64,000 bases of DNA, taken from NCBI GenBank assembly GCA_009840385.1, contig VXNX01000009.1, positions 37,585 through 101,584 of the forward strand, read 5' to 3'. Shown piece after piece: positions 1 to 8,901 of the stretch (the first letter of the stretch is position 1; each line of letters begins with the position of its first letter). The translations under genes were made by a program, and so were the position numbers. Below the pieces are notes generated by a model. That model searched no databases, was not told where the DNA came from, and saw only the letters and a list, made by a program, of their open reading frames with translations. Source of the DNA: Candidatus Dadabacteria bacterium (GTDB lineage: Bacteria > Desulfobacterota_D > UBA1144 > Nemesobacterales > Nemesobacteraceae).

Positions 1-1758
1 GAAGGGGTGAAATCCTCGGGTGCGGAAAAGGAAACCAGGCAGTGGAGAGAACTCGGGGTTGAAAAACGCCTCGAACATTCTCTTGTAAACGGCATAGCGG
101 ATTTCATTGAGGATGACACGGAAGAGGCCAGGGCCAAGTACGGAACCCCGCTTGAGGTTATCGAAGGGCCTCTTATGGATGGGATGAAGGTGGTGGGGGA
201 CCTGTTTGGTGACGGCAAGATGTTTCTTCCTCAAGTGGTGAAAAGCGCGAGAGTAATGAAAAGGGCCGTTGCGTACCTTCAGCCGTTTATGGAAGAAGAA
301 AAAGAAGGAAGCAGCGGAGTCAAGGGAAAGTTCGTTATAGCCACCGTGAAGGGAGACGTTCACGATATAGGAAAGAACATAGTGTCCGTGGTTCTCAGCT
401 GCAATAACTACGAAGTCATAGACCTCGGGGTAATGGTTCCTTGCGAGAAAATACTAAATGTTGCAAAAGAGCATCGGGCAGATTTCATAGGGCTAAGCGG
501 ACTGATTACGCCTTCCCTTGACGAAATGGTGTATAACGCGAGAGAAATGGAACGGGAAGGTTTCAGGATCCCTCTTCTTATCGGCGGGGCCACGACAAGC
601 AGGGCTCACACGGCGATAAGAATAGCTCCGGGATACGGTGGCATAGTTGACCACATAGCCGATGCTTCGCTTGTGGTAGGTGCCTGCAACGAGATGTTGG
701 ATCCGGAGAAAGCCCGGGTTTACATGGAAGAACTGGAAAAAAGCAACTTGGAGCAAAAACAGCGTTTTGAAAAGGCCCGAGGCCGGGCTGAATATGTCTC
801 AATAGAAGAGGCCAGGGAGAAGGCGTTTCCCACTGACTGGAAGAATGTAGAGATAGAGTGTCCCGGGCGGCTTGGAGTTTTTGTATTCGACAACATCTCC
901 CTTGAAGAGGTTGCCGGTTATATAGACTGGTCTCCTTTTTTCTGGGCGTGGGAGCTTAAAGGGGTTTTCCCGAAAATACTTGAGCACCCAGAAAAAGGAG
1001 ATCAGGCAAAAAAACTTTACCGGGACGGCCAGGCTCTCCTTAAGCGGATAATCTTGGAGAAGGTCTTCAGTCCCCGTGCAATTGTCGGAGTGTTCCGCGC
1101 AAACAGCACCGGAGACGATGTTGAGATCTACGGAGAGGAAAGACGGGTTCAGGCAGTGTTTCATTTCCTAAGACAGCAGGAAATGAGGTCCAGGGAAGGG
1201 CACTATTACTGCCTTTCCGATTTTATAGCTCCGAGGTCCTCGGGAAGAGAAGACTACATGGGAGGCTTTGTGGTAACTGCCGGCGAAGGGGTCGAGAAAT
1301 TTTCCGAGGATTTTAAGAAAAAAGGGGATGATTACAATTCGATTATGACAAGCGTGCTGGGAGACAGAGTGGCTGAGGCTCTTGCTGAAATGATTCATAA
1401 AAAAGTAAGAGATCTCTGGGGATACGGTAAGCAGGAGGAACTGAGTTCAGAAGACCTGATAAATGAGAAATACAGGGGCATAAGGCCCGCTCCCGGTTAC
1501 CCCTCCTGTCCTGATCACACGGAGAAAAGTATCCTCTGGGATCTTCTAGAAGCTGAAGAACACACCGGGGTATCACTTACCGAGAGCTTTGCCATGACCC
1601 CGCCGAGTTCAGTTTCGGGTTTTTACATGGCCCATCCCGAATCCAGATATTTTTCCCTTGGGAAAATACAGAAGGATCAGGTTAGGAACTACTCGGAAAG
1701 AAAGAAAATCGCTCTTGAACAGGCGGAGAAATGGCTCCGTCCGAATCTTGGATACTGA
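1..1758 (+). CDS. metH: Methionine synthase, B12-dependent, C-terminal part (5' end outside window)
   Basis: This is the cobalamin and reactivation half of B12-dependent methionine synthase, which methylates homocysteine using methyl-tetrahydrofolate. The frame is open at the window edge, so the homocysteine and folate domains lie upstream. A helical cap domain (about residues 15-100 of the visible part) is followed by the B12-binding fold with the DVHDIG motif, whose His119 is the lower cobalt ligand. The C-terminal AdoMet-binding reactivation domain carries [15 protein letters not shown] near residue 493. An internal GTG at position 7 is not a real start, because the cap domain is already under way. 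The family assignment is essentially certain. Confidence 0.97.
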   Translation, partial: EGVKSSGAEKETRQWRELGVEKRLEHSLVNGIADFIEDDTEEARAKYGTPLEVIEGPLMDGMKVVGDLFGDGKMFLPQVVKSARVMKRAVAYLQPFMEEEKEGSSGVKGKFVIATVKGDVHDIGKNIVSVVLSCNNYEVIDLGVMVPCEKILNVAKEHRADFIGLSGLITPSLDEMVYNAREMEREGFRIPLLIGGATTSRAHTAIRIAPGYGGIVDHIADASLVVGACNEMLDPEKARVYMEELEKSNLEQKQRFEKARGRAEYVSIEEAREKAFPTDWKNVEIECPGRLGVFVFDNISLEEVAGYIDWSPFFWAWELKGVFPKILEHPEKGDQAKKLYRDGQALLKRIILEKVFSPRAIVGVFRANSTGDDVEIYGEERRVQAVFHFLRQQEMRSREGHYYCLSDFIAPRSSGREDYMGGFVVTAGEGVEKFSEDFKKKGDDYNSIMTSVLGDRVAEALAEMIHKKVRDLWGYGKQEELSSEDLINEKYRGIRPAPGYPSCPDHTEKSILWDLLEAEEHTGVSLTESFAMTPPSSVSGFYMAHPESRYFSLGKIQKDQVRNYSERKKIALEQAEKWLRPNLGY

Positions 1759-1787
1759 GAAAATTCATCCGAGGGACAGATGGTTTC

Positions 1788-1816
1788 TTGACAAACGGCT
1801 TTAAAATATCTAGAGT
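1788..1816 (+). promoter_or_regulatory. Sigma-70-type promoter for the HU/IHF gene
   Basis: A perfect -35 box TTGACA (1788-1793) is separated by 17 bp from TAGAGT (1811-1816), a 4/6 match to the -10 consensus. It lies between the metH stop and the HU-family start, leaving a leader of about 35 nt. Confidence 0.5.
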
Positions 1817-1856
1817 GAACTCTTGAGTCCTAGTTCTACTTGTTTTCTTAAATGTT

Positions 1857-2147
1857 ATGAAAAAATCGGACATTGAAAAGGAACTCTCCCGGAGATTTGA
1901 TTTTAATTCCGAAGAGTCCAGAAAGGTTCTGGACGTCATAATTGATGCCATGACCGAAATGCTTCGCGATGGGGAAAGAATAGAGATAAGACATTTCGGA
2001 AGTTTCTTTACAAAAAGCTACCAGCCTTATGAGGGAAGAAACCCCAGGACAGGCGAAAAAATATACATCGGGGAGAAAACCCTTCCGCTCTTTAGGGTAA
2101 GCAACTGGCTTGCCCCTAAACTTACGGAAAAACACGGTGATGAGTGA
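1857..2147 (+). CDS. HU/IHF family DNA-binding protein
   Basis: This is a small nucleoid-associated protein of the HU/IHF fold that bends DNA as a dimer. At 96 residues it has the usual family length. It shows the N-terminal helical dimerisation region, the IEIRHFGSF turn, and the beta-arm signature GRNPRTGEKI near residues 60-70. The IRHFGSF segment resembles IHF subunits more than HU, but I cannot name alpha or beta from the sequence alone. The gene has its own candidate promoter and is followed by a short GC hairpin, so it is probably monocistronic. Confidence 0.93.
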   Translation: MKKSDIEKELSRRFDFNSEESRKVLDVIIDAMTEMLRDGERIEIRHFGSFFTKSYQPYEGRNPRTGEKIYIGEKTLPLFRVSNWLAPKLTEKHGDE

Positions 2148-2150
2148 CGG

Positions 2151-2169
2151 ACCCCGGCCGGGGTTTTCT
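2151..2169 (+). terminator. Possible rho-independent terminator after the HU/IHF gene
   Basis: A 5-bp stem (acccc / ggggt) around a ggcc loop is followed by TTTCT, directly behind the HU/IHF stop codon. The stem is GC-rich but the U-tract is short, so termination may be partial. Confidence 0.4.
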
Positions 2170-2197
2170 AGCAACCCTTGTTCTATAAGCGTCCCAG

Positions 2198-2713
2198 ATG
2201 CCTGTGCTTGATATCCTTGTTTATCCCGACCCAGCCTTAAAGAGAAAATCCCTGCCCGTAACAAAGTTCAACGAAGACATGGTCAGTCTTCTGGATGATA
2301 TGGCGCAGACCATGCGCGATGCAGATGGAGTAGGGCTTGCGGCTCCTCAGGTCGGCAAGAACATCCGGGTTATCCTTATTGATGTCCCCCTACCAGAGGA
2401 AGATAAAAGGGAGTTCTATGAACTTATAAACCCCGAGATTGTTTCCTCTCGGGGTTTTCAGATCGGGGAAGAGGGATGCCTGAGCGTGCCCGGATTTTTC
2501 GCGAACATAAGAAGAAAGGAACATATCCGGGTATCTGCCCTTGATAGAAGAGGCAAACGTTTCACCATCGATGCGGATGGAATGCTCTCAAGGGTTCTTC
2601 AGCATGAAATTGACCACCTTGATGGTATATTGTTTTTTGACAGGCTCAGAAAGCTTAAAAGAGATCTTCTTGTAAAACAGATTAACGAGCGGTTCGTATC
2701 CGCCCGGGGTTAG
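2198..2713 (+). CDS. def: Peptide deformylase
   Basis: This enzyme removes the N-formyl group from nascent proteins in the cytoplasm, using a bound metal. All three family motifs are present in the 171 residues: GVGLAAPQVG at 44-53, EEGCLS at 91-96 with the metal-ligand Cys94, and HEIDH at 136-140, which supplies two His ligands and the catalytic Glu. The length is normal for the family. The usual partner gene fmt is not adjacent; an aminotransferase gene follows after 38 bp. Confidence 0.97.
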   Translation: MPVLDILVYPDPALKRKSLPVTKFNEDMVSLLDDMAQTMRDADGVGLAAPQVGKNIRVILIDVPLPEEDKREFYELINPEIVSSRGFQIGEEGCLSVPGFFANIRRKEHIRVSALDRRGKRFTIDADGMLSRVLQHEIDHLDGILFFDRLRKLKRDLLVKQINERFVSARG

Positions 2714-2751
2714 CTTTTTGCTTTACTCTATTCCCAAGGTGCTTTCGCGAC

Positions 2752-3891
2752 ATGATTTCGGATCTTGTTAAAAACATAGAACCCTTCTACGTAATGGACA
2801 TCCTTGAAAGGGCGAAGCAGCTTGAAAGCGAGGGTCGGGACATCGTCCATTTCGAGGTAGGAGAACCTGATCTCAATACTCCGCAGGAGATATGCTCAGC
2901 CGCCGTGCAGTGGATACAGGAAGGCTATACAAAGTACACAAGCAGTCTTGGAATTGACGAGCTTCGCCAAAGCGTCGCGGAGGATTACAGCCACACCTAC
3001 GGGGTGGAAGTGGGTTATGAAAGGGTAATAATAACTATAGGCAGCTCCCCGGCGCTTCTGCTGGCGATGCTGACAGTTCTTAACCCCGGTGATGAAATAC
3101 TGATAACGGATCCCCATTACGCATGCTATCCTCAGATAATAAACGTTGCCAGGGGAGTTGCGAGGAAGATACCCGTTTACGAAAGCGATGGTTACCAAAT
3201 CGACCCCTCCGAAGTCAGAAAGAACATCGGCAAAAAAACGAAGGCTATACTGGTAAATTCTCCTGCCAATCCCACCGGGGCGGTTATGGACGCCGATGTT
3301 TTCCGGGAGCTCTGCGAAATGGGTCTTTTCGTGATTTCAGATGAGATATACCATGGTCTTGTCTACGGTGAGCGAGTTAACTCAGTTCTGGAATTCACTG
3401 ACGACTCCATAGCGATAAACGGCTTCGCCAAACTCTATTCGATGACGGGTTGGCGTCTTGGTTACATGATAGTTCCCGAGGATCTCGTAAGGTACGTGCA
3501 GAAACTTCAGCAGAACCTTTTTATCTCCGCCGGATCGTTCGTCCAGAAAGCTGGAGTGGAGGCTATTGAAAAAGTGAAGAAAAGCGGCAAAAGCGAAGCC
3601 ATGGTAGCCGAGTTTGACAAAAGAAGAAAGGAGATGATAAAAGGACTTTCCTCGATCGGATTTGATATCGCGGTCGAGCCCAAGGGGGCATTCTACGTTT
3701 TCGTGAATTCTTCCAGGTGGAGCCGGGACTCCTGGCGCCTCGCATTTGACATTCTTGAGAACTGTCACGTGGGTGTGACTCCCGGAATAGATTTCAGCGA
3801 CAGGGGAAAGGATTATCTGAGGTTTTCCTATACGACTTCGGTCGACTCCATAAGGGAGGGAATAAGAAGGCTTGGCGAGTTTCTGGGATGA
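2752..3891 (+). CDS. Pyridoxal-phosphate aminotransferase, class I/II
   Basis: This is a fold-type I PLP aminotransferase of 379 residues, similar to the aspartate/alanine/LL-DAP aminotransferase group. The PLP lysine is Lys227 in the context GFAKLYSMTGWRLGY. Asn173 (NPTG) and Asp197 (ISDEIY) are the expected cofactor-contacting residues, and a C-terminal substrate-carboxylate arginine is likely in LRFSYTTS. The amino-acid substrate cannot be fixed from the sequence. A weak AAGGTG ribosome site precedes the ATG, and a good terminator hairpin follows. Confidence 0.9.
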   Translation: MISDLVKNIEPFYVMDILERAKQLESEGRDIVHFEVGEPDLNTPQEICSAAVQWIQEGYTKYTSSLGIDELRQSVAEDYSHTYGVEVGYERVIITIGSSPALLLAMLTVLNPGDEILITDPHYACYPQIINVARGVARKIPVYESDGYQIDPSEVRKNIGKKTKAILVNSPANPTGAVMDADVFRELCEMGLFVISDEIYHGLVYGERVNSVLEFTDDSIAINGFAKLYSMTGWRLGYMIVPEDLVRYVQKLQQNLFISAGSFVQKAGVEAIEKVKKSGKSEAMVAEFDKRRKEMIKGLSSIGFDIAVEPKGAFYVFVNSSRWSRDSWRLAFDILENCHVGVTPGIDFSDRGKDYLRFSYTTSVDSIREGIRRLGEFLG

Positions 3892-3931
3892 ATATTCTTT
3901 GAAAAAGAAAAGGACTTGCCTAACTGTTAAT

Positions 3932-3956
3932 CAGAAAGTAGCTTTCTGCATTTTTT
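3932..3956 (+). terminator. Rho-independent terminator after the aminotransferase gene
   Basis: A perfect 7-bp stem (cagaaag / ctttctg) with a 3-nt loop is followed, after CA, by six T residues. It separates the aminotransferase gene from tpiA. Confidence 0.6.
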
Positions 3957-3989
3957 AAAACAGGACGAATTTTCGTCACAGGATACAAG

Positions 3990-4784
3990 ATGGATAAAAA
4001 GCTTGTCGTCGGAAACTGGAAAATGAACCTGCTTCGGGAGGAAGCACGAGAGTTCTCTGGTGAAATAGTCGATCTTCTAGGAGAGAATTACGATGCCTGC
4101 CAGGTAGTGCTTGTACCTCCCTATACGGCTCTTGATGTGGTAGGGGCATCCATCTCGGGTTCAAATATAGATCTTGGTGCTCAAAACGTTTTCGGCAGGA
4201 TTGGCGGAGCTTTTACCGGTGAGGTGTCCGCGCCGATGCTTTTGGATGCTGGATGCAAATGGGTTATTCTCGGCCACTCGGAAAGAAGACACTTACTTGG
4301 GGAAACTGATGAACAGATACGTGAAAAGCTTTTACTCTCTATTTCCTGTGGCTTAAAAGCAATCCTTTGCGTAGGAGAGACCGAGGCCCAGAGAGAAGAA
4401 GCGATTCGCGAAAGCGAAGACGCTCCCAAGAGGAAAAAACTCCTTTTTTCACCAATAAAAACTCAGATGGAGAGTGCATTGCATGCTCTGGATAAAGAAC
4501 AGGTCTTGGATGTCGTTATAGCGTATGAACCTGTCTGGGCGATAGGGACGGGGAAAAACGCTACTTCTTTAGAAATAGCTGAAATTCACCAATATATAAG
4601 GGATTTTCTGACTGAAATGTTTCCTGGTTCCGCTAATAGCGTGAAAATTCTATATGGAGGGAGCGTCAAAACGGGTAATATAGTGGAAATTATGTCCGTT
4701 GACGAAGTTGACGGAGTTCTGGTTGGAGGAGCCAGTCTTTCGGTTGACTCTTTCCTCAGAATAATAAAATCCGTTGGGGGTTAA
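3990..4784 (+). CDS. tpiA: Triosephosphate isomerase
   Basis: This glycolytic enzyme interconverts dihydroxyacetone phosphate and glyceraldehyde 3-phosphate. Catalytic residues are all visible: Asn9-Lys11 in NWKMN, His96 in GHSERR, and Glu180 in AYEPVWAIGTG. The phosphate-binding LYGGSV is near the C-terminus. At 264 residues it is slightly longer than the usual 250, owing to a charged insertion around residues 135-155. secG starts three bases after its stop, an arrangement common in bacteria, so the two are co-transcribed. Confidence 0.97.
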   Translation: MDKKLVVGNWKMNLLREEAREFSGEIVDLLGENYDACQVVLVPPYTALDVVGASISGSNIDLGAQNVFGRIGGAFTGEVSAPMLLDAGCKWVILGHSERRHLLGETDEQIREKLLLSISCGLKAILCVGETEAQREEAIRESEDAPKRKKLLFSPIKTQMESALHALDKEQVLDVVIAYEPVWAIGTGKNATSLEIAEIHQYIRDFLTEMFPGSANSVKILYGGSVKTGNIVEIMSVDEVDGVLVGGASLSVDSFLRIIKSVGG

Positions 4785-4787
4785 AAA

Positions 4788-5252
4788 TTGGAGTTCTTAA
4801 TACCGTCGGTAAAAATTATTCACATAATAATCAGCATACTTCTCGTGCTGATCATACTGCTTCAGCCGAGCAAATCCGGCGACATAGGTTCAATGTTCGG
4901 AGGCGGGAGTTCAGAGTCGGTCTTTGGTTCAAGCGGGGCAATGCCTTTTCTTGTAAAGATGACCAGACTTTTTGGACTTATATTTGTAATCACCTCTCTT
5001 TTTCTTGGTTATTCCTCCGTAAAGTCAATATCGGGTTCAGTTGTGGAGAAACCCCCTAGTGAAGTTTTTGAGGAACTTTCTCAGCCAGGCGAAGAACCTT
5101 TTGAACAGGCCCGCGATACGGAGAAAGTTGAGCAATGGCAGGAAGTTAAAACAGATGCGGAAGCCGAATCGGCACCTGCTTCCTCGCCCGAGGCCGCTCC
5201 GGCTCAAGGAACCCCCGAACTCACAAACTCTGGAGAAACACCCGAAGAGTAA
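4788..5252 (+). CDS. secG: Protein-export membrane protein SecG
   Basis: SecG is a small subunit of the SecYEG translocon. Two membrane helices (about residues 7-25 and 52-75) flank the conserved cytoplasmic loop LLQPSKSGDIGSMFGGG and its FGSSGA continuation. The start is TTG, three bases after tpiA. The protein is 154 residues because of a tail of about 70 residues rich in Glu, Pro and Ala, with no predictable fold. Such low-complexity tails occur in some SecG proteins and their function is unknown. Confidence 0.93.
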   Translation: MEFLIPSVKIIHIIISILLVLIILLQPSKSGDIGSMFGGGSSESVFGSSGAMPFLVKMTRLFGLIFVITSLFLGYSSVKSISGSVVEKPPSEVFEELSQPGEEPFEQARDTEKVEQWQEVKTDAEAESAPASSPEAAPAQGTPELTNSGETPEE

Positions 5253-5352
5253 AAAAATCACTTGCCGGGTGCCTTTTATTTGGAAAAGCTTTAGTTAATA
5301 TAGAAAAGTTAAGTTCGTACGGTGGCAACGCGCCAATTCGGAGGTTTTAAAG

Positions 5353-5619
5353 ATGGCATACATAATTGCCGAACCATGTATCGGAGTGAAGGACAAAGCT
5401 TGTGTCGAGGCTTGCCCTGTTGATTGCATATATGAGGGAGATGATCAACTCATTATCCATCCCGATGAATGTATAGACTGCGGAGCGTGCGTTGACCCCT
5501 GTCCTGTGGATGCCATATTCCACGAGGATGAATTGCCCGAGAAATGGCAGAAGTTTATTGACATAAACAAAGATTTTTTTGAGGGCAAAGAAGGCCTTGA
5601 ACCAGCCAGAACTGACTGA
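5353..5619 (+). CDS. 7Fe-type ferredoxin (4Fe-4S binding)
   Basis: This is a small electron carrier of 88 residues with two iron-sulfur cluster motifs. Cysteines at positions 9, 17, 21 and 25, then 40, 43, 46 and 50 give the CX7CX3C...CP and CX2CX2CX3CP patterns typical of 7Fe/8Fe ferredoxins of the FdxA type. The seven-residue gap between Cys9 and Cys17 favours a 3Fe-4S cluster for the first site. AGGTTTT precedes the ATG and a strong terminator follows, so it is probably a single-gene unit. Its redox partner is not evident. Confidence 0.93.
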   Translation: MAYIIAEPCIGVKDKACVEACPVDCIYEGDDQLIIHPDECIDCGACVDPCPVDAIFHEDELPEKWQKFIDINKDFFEGKEGLEPARTD

Positions 5620-5647
5620 TCCTCAGTAAGAAAAAGTTAAGATGAAG

Positions 5648-5684
5648 AAAGGGGGACCTGAGAAACTCATGTCCCCCTTTTTTT
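5648..5684 (+). terminator. Strong rho-independent terminator after the ferredoxin gene
   Basis: The arm gggggac / gtccccc is extended inward past one mismatch by tgag / ctca, and is followed by a run of seven T residues. The flanking A-tract before the stem could let it work in both directions. Confidence 0.85.
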
Positions 5685-5784
5685 ATGTCCTCAAGAGAAA
5701 AAATACCTCATAGTTCTCCCTCAATATCAAATTGTATCCGCTTGCGACTTGAGAAGTTTCGCGTATATATTTTTGCTGTTCGAG

Positions 5785-6435
5785 ATGAGTATCCGGGATG
5801 TAAAGATGAAGGCACGGAAAGTGCTCCGATTTCTTAAAAAGACCTATCCCGACGCAAAATGCCATCTTGTTTTTGAAAATGCCTCGCAGCTTCTGGTCGG
5901 CTCTATTCTCTCCGCTCAGTGCACGGACAAGCGAGTGAACATGGTAACCCCCGGGCTTTTCCGCAAATACCCGAACCTAGAGGCCTTTTCTAAGGCATCC
6001 GAAGAAGAGCTCCAGAACGATATAAGATCAACGGGGTTTTACAGAAACAAGGCAAAATCGATAATAAACTGTTCAAGGGAGATAATGCGAAGGCATGCGG
6101 GGGAAGTTCCCAGCGAAATGGAAGATCTTGTAAGACTCCCGGGAGTAGGAAGAAAGACGGCAAATGTTATAATCGGGAATCATTTCAGAAAACCCGGAAT
6201 CATAGTCGACACTCATATAATGAGGTTAAGCCGACGCCTTGGTCTTACCTCCAATTCCGATCCCGTCAAAATTGAATTCGACCTTAGGGAGTGTATTCCG
6301 GAAAAGGACTGGACATTTTTTTCAAATTCTCTCGGTGACCACGGAAGAAATATCTGCAAGGCAAGAAAGCCTATATGCTCAAAGTGCGGCGTGTCCAGCG
6401 TATGCCTGTATTTCGAACAACTTTACGCATCATGA
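5785..6435 (+). CDS. nth: Endonuclease III, DNA glycosylase/AP lyase
   Basis: This base-excision repair enzyme removes oxidised pyrimidines and cuts at abasic sites. The helix-hairpin-helix LPGVGRKTAN carries the catalytic lysine and VDTHIMRL the catalytic aspartate. The C-terminal C-X6-C-X2-C-X5-C pattern (CKARKPIC SKC GVSSVC) binds the 4Fe-4S cluster. I chose the ATG at 5785. The reading frame could extend to a TTG at 5749, but the added residues are not typical of the family. No strong ribosome site marks either start. Confidence 0.93.
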   Translation: MSIRDVKMKARKVLRFLKKTYPDAKCHLVFENASQLLVGSILSAQCTDKRVNMVTPGLFRKYPNLEAFSKASEEELQNDIRSTGFYRNKAKSIINCSREIMRRHAGEVPSEMEDLVRLPGVGRKTANVIIGNHFRKPGIIVDTHIMRLSRRLGLTSNSDPVKIEFDLRECIPEKDWTFFSNSLGDHGRNICKARKPICSKCGVSSVCLYFEQLYAS

Positions 6436-6544
6436 TGGCCATCAATATTAAAAATATTTTTGGAAAGCGCTTTCGGTACCCAAACCAGCGGGTATTTTTT
6501 ATCCGGTCTTTGCATCTAACCGCGCGTAAGAGGAGAAACAGCCG

Positions 6545-6766
6545 ATGAAATCCAGTGCTGATTATTCCGGATTCTTTCCTTTCGGATGGCTAAGAGGTTT
6601 TCAGGGTGATAACTGGCAGATATTCTGGAACAAGGAAACGGGGGATCTTTTTCTGAAGGCCACCTTAGAAGACACGCTCGTAAAAGTCGGAGAGGCGTCT
6701 GACTGGATGGAAGCAAAGAAGAAAGCGGATTTTCTGATGGAAAACCCCGATTCAGTCACAATGTGA
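6545..6766 (+). CDS. Small hypothetical protein, 73 residues
   Basis: I do not recognise this family. The start is well supported by an AGAGGAGA ribosome site 7-10 bases before the ATG. The product is soluble and aromatic-rich in its first half (GFFPFGWLRGF, DNWQIFWNK), with an amphipathic helix-like second half ending in DFLMENPDSVTM. There is no signal peptide, membrane segment or cysteine. It stands alone between nth and the hydrolase pair, with a palindrome-rich upstream region. Confidence 0.6.
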   Translation: MKSSADYSGFFPFGWLRGFQGDNWQIFWNKETGDLFLKATLEDTLVKVGEASDWMEAKKKADFLMENPDSVTM

Positions 6767-6862
6767 ACTGCTGATCTTGGGTTTGCCGCTCGCAAGTTCT
6801 GGACTCTGCATGTTTTTTAGCCCTGCGATTTTCTCAGGCTTCGGAGTTCCTCGCGAATGCTA

Positions 6863-6889
6863 TTGACTTGCCCGGATGGTCTTTATAAT
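6863..6889 (+). promoter_or_regulatory. Promoter for the tandem alpha/beta hydrolase operon
   Basis: TTGACT (6863-6868) lies 15 bp before a perfect TATAAT (6884-6889). An overlapping TAATAT at 6886 would give a 17-bp spacer. The first hydrolase start is about 25-30 bases downstream. Confidence 0.55.
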
Positions 6890-6918
6890 ATCAGTGTCTT
6901 TTAATCCGGCGTTTGATA

Positions 6919-7821
6919 ATGAAATACGTAGAGCAGGAACTAATTTCTGTGCCAGTAGGAAAGGGAAGGGTTAACGCCCTTTACTACAGAGCGCTTAATA
7001 ACGACTCTGACAAGAGAAAGACCATAATTATTCATGTTCACGGGTTTCTGGGAAACTTTCTTGACGGAAGCCAGAGGTTTTTGCCGCCACTCCTTGCTAA
7101 GGCCGGCTATTCGTCTATCTCGATAAATACCAGGATGGCCAGTTTCGGGCTTTTCTTCGGCTTTGGGATAGTAGACGACACCATTCCGCAGATAGATGGC
7201 GTAGTGAGGTATTTGGGGGAGATCGGTTATGAGAAAATCATAGTTTCGGGCTACAGCCTCGGGGGAGGAGTGGTTCTCAGATACCTTTCGGTAAAAAGCC
7301 GCCAGCCGGATTCCGATGAGTCGGAACTGCTAAAAGGCGTGATTGCCCTCGCTACTCCTTATTCGATTCCCGACTCGATTAGAAGAAGATGGAATAAGTG
7401 GGAGAGCCAGCCTTCTTACGATGAGGTTTATGAGGAGGCGAAGATTATACTCGGTGACAACCCTCATGACTCAGAACAGGACAGAACAATTCTTATCTTT
7501 AAGGCGAGAGGGAACTCCTACCGGCCGGAACATACTGAGATATATACTTACAAGACCTGGTGGTTCCTTGCCGGCCCCGAAGCGGTAGCCGTAAAAAGCT
7601 ATAAGCAGATAGAGAATATAAAACTGCCGATTCTTCTTATACAGGGTTGGAACGATGCGTTTGTAAAACCCGATGAGACTCACAACCTTGCACAGATAGC
7701 AATAGATAACGGAAACGATGACGTTTCCGCCTACTATCTGAACACCGGTCACAATCTCGAAGGGAAAGAGGAGGAAATGGGTGACATTATAGTAAGGTGG
7801 CTTGACAGAAGGTTCGTCTGA
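6919..7821 (+). CDS. Alpha/beta hydrolase, first of a tandem pair
   Basis: This is an alpha/beta-fold hydrolase of about 300 residues. The oxyanion-hole region is HVHGFLGN. The nucleophile Ser is in GYSLGG (about residue 113), a likely catalytic Asp is in QGWNDAFV, and the His is in NTGHNLEG. A TYKTWWF element in the cap region is shared with the next gene. The substrate is unknown. I chose the ATG at 6919 rather than the TTG two codons upstream. The neighbouring gene is a clear paralogue seven bases downstream, so both are expressed from one promoter. Confidence 0.85.
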   Translation: MKYVEQELISVPVGKGRVNALYYRALNNDSDKRKTIIIHVHGFLGNFLDGSQRFLPPLLAKAGYSSISINTRMASFGLFFGFGIVDDTIPQIDGVVRYLGEIGYEKIIVSGYSLGGGVVLRYLSVKSRQPDSDESELLKGVIALATPYSIPDSIRRRWNKWESQPSYDEVYEEAKIILGDNPHDSEQDRTILIFKARGNSYRPEHTEIYTYKTWWFLAGPEAVAVKSYKQIENIKLPILLIQGWNDAFVKPDETHNLAQIAIDNGNDDVSAYYLNTGHNLEGKEEEMGDIIVRWLDRRFV

Positions 7822-7828
7822 TTCTCCA

Positions 7829-8731
7829 ATGATAAACGAACAAAAGAGTCTTCTTACTTACGAGACTGAAGATGGATTTGAGGTGAATTCTCTTCTCGTC
7901 ACCCCTGAGTTTGCGTCGGAAGAAGATCTTTATGAATCTCCCATAATCATAAATCTCTACGGAGTATTGGGACACTTTCTCACAAGGGGAACCCCGGTCA
8001 GGCTCCCTCCGCTTCTTAAGGAAAGAAACATAAGCACGCTCTCTGTGAATACCCGCATGGCGTTCATGGGCCAGATAATGGGGGAGGGGGTATTTCCTGA
8101 CACAATTCATGAGATGAAGGAATCGGTGAATATCCTCCAAAAAGAGGGGTTTCGCAACATTTTCATGCTGGGCTACAGCCTGGGGGCTAGCATGGCTGTC
8201 TACTACGCCTCCCAGACTGGTTCTCTTGGGATAAAAGGACTTATACTGGAAGGCTGTTCCTACTCTCTTCCCTATTCACAGCAAAGAAGGCTTGAGAGAA
8301 ACAGAAGCATTCCTTCTTATGAGGCTATTTATCTGAAAGCCAGGGAGGTGCTGGGTTCGAATCCGGAGAAAAAGAAAAACGACCAAGTATTTATTGTCTA
8401 CAGGGCCTGGGGCGATTCCTTTAACCCGGTCGATGCCGAGATGTTTACTTACAGGACTTGGTGGTTTATGAGAGGACCTCATGCCTACTACGCGAAAACC
8501 TGCGAGATTATACAGGATGTGAAAATCCCGGTTCTGTTTATCCACGGAGCAGAGGACGACATCGTCGATGTCTGGGAGCCCAAGGAACTTAAGAACATAA
8601 TGAATCAGGCAGGCAACAAAGACGTGACGCTATGTTATATACCGGATGCAAAACATGACTGCGTAGAGAATCCCCAAGTCTCAATAGATACCATAACTGG
8701 ATGGATATCCGAGGTTGGCGCAAAGACATAA
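7829..8731 (+). CDS. Alpha/beta hydrolase, second of a tandem pair
   Basis: This paralogue of the preceding gene has nearly the same length. It has GYSLGA with the nucleophile Ser near residue 117, HGAEDDIVD for the acid, and DAKHDCVEN for the His. Shared landmarks are NTRMA, the GYSLG elbow and TYRTWWF. The oxyanion region is degraded relative to the first copy: NLYGVLGHF in place of HVHGFLGNF, with Tyr where the His of HG usually sits. I chose the ATG at 7829, with AAGG upstream inside the end of the first gene; a TTG at 7802 is possible. The substrate is unknown. Confidence 0.85.
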   Translation: MINEQKSLLTYETEDGFEVNSLLVTPEFASEEDLYESPIIINLYGVLGHFLTRGTPVRLPPLLKERNISTLSVNTRMAFMGQIMGEGVFPDTIHEMKESVNILQKEGFRNIFMLGYSLGASMAVYYASQTGSLGIKGLILEGCSYSLPYSQQRRLERNRSIPSYEAIYLKAREVLGSNPEKKKNDQVFIVYRAWGDSFNPVDAEMFTYRTWWFMRGPHAYYAKTCEIIQDVKIPVLFIHGAEDDIVDVWEPKELKNIMNQAGNKDVTLCYIPDAKHDCVENPQVSIDTITGWISEVGAKT

Positions 8732-8901
8732 AATCAGTTCCTTTAGCGGGCTTTGCGGATTCTGCAGATCAGTTGTTTTTTAGTCTTGCAAAAAGGGAAA
8801 CTTTGTATATCTTACAACTCCTTTAATGGAGTAGTCGATTTTCCGCGACATCTTTATTACTCGTAAATCTGTAGGCGACAGGGAATTTGGAGGCAACAAA
8901 C

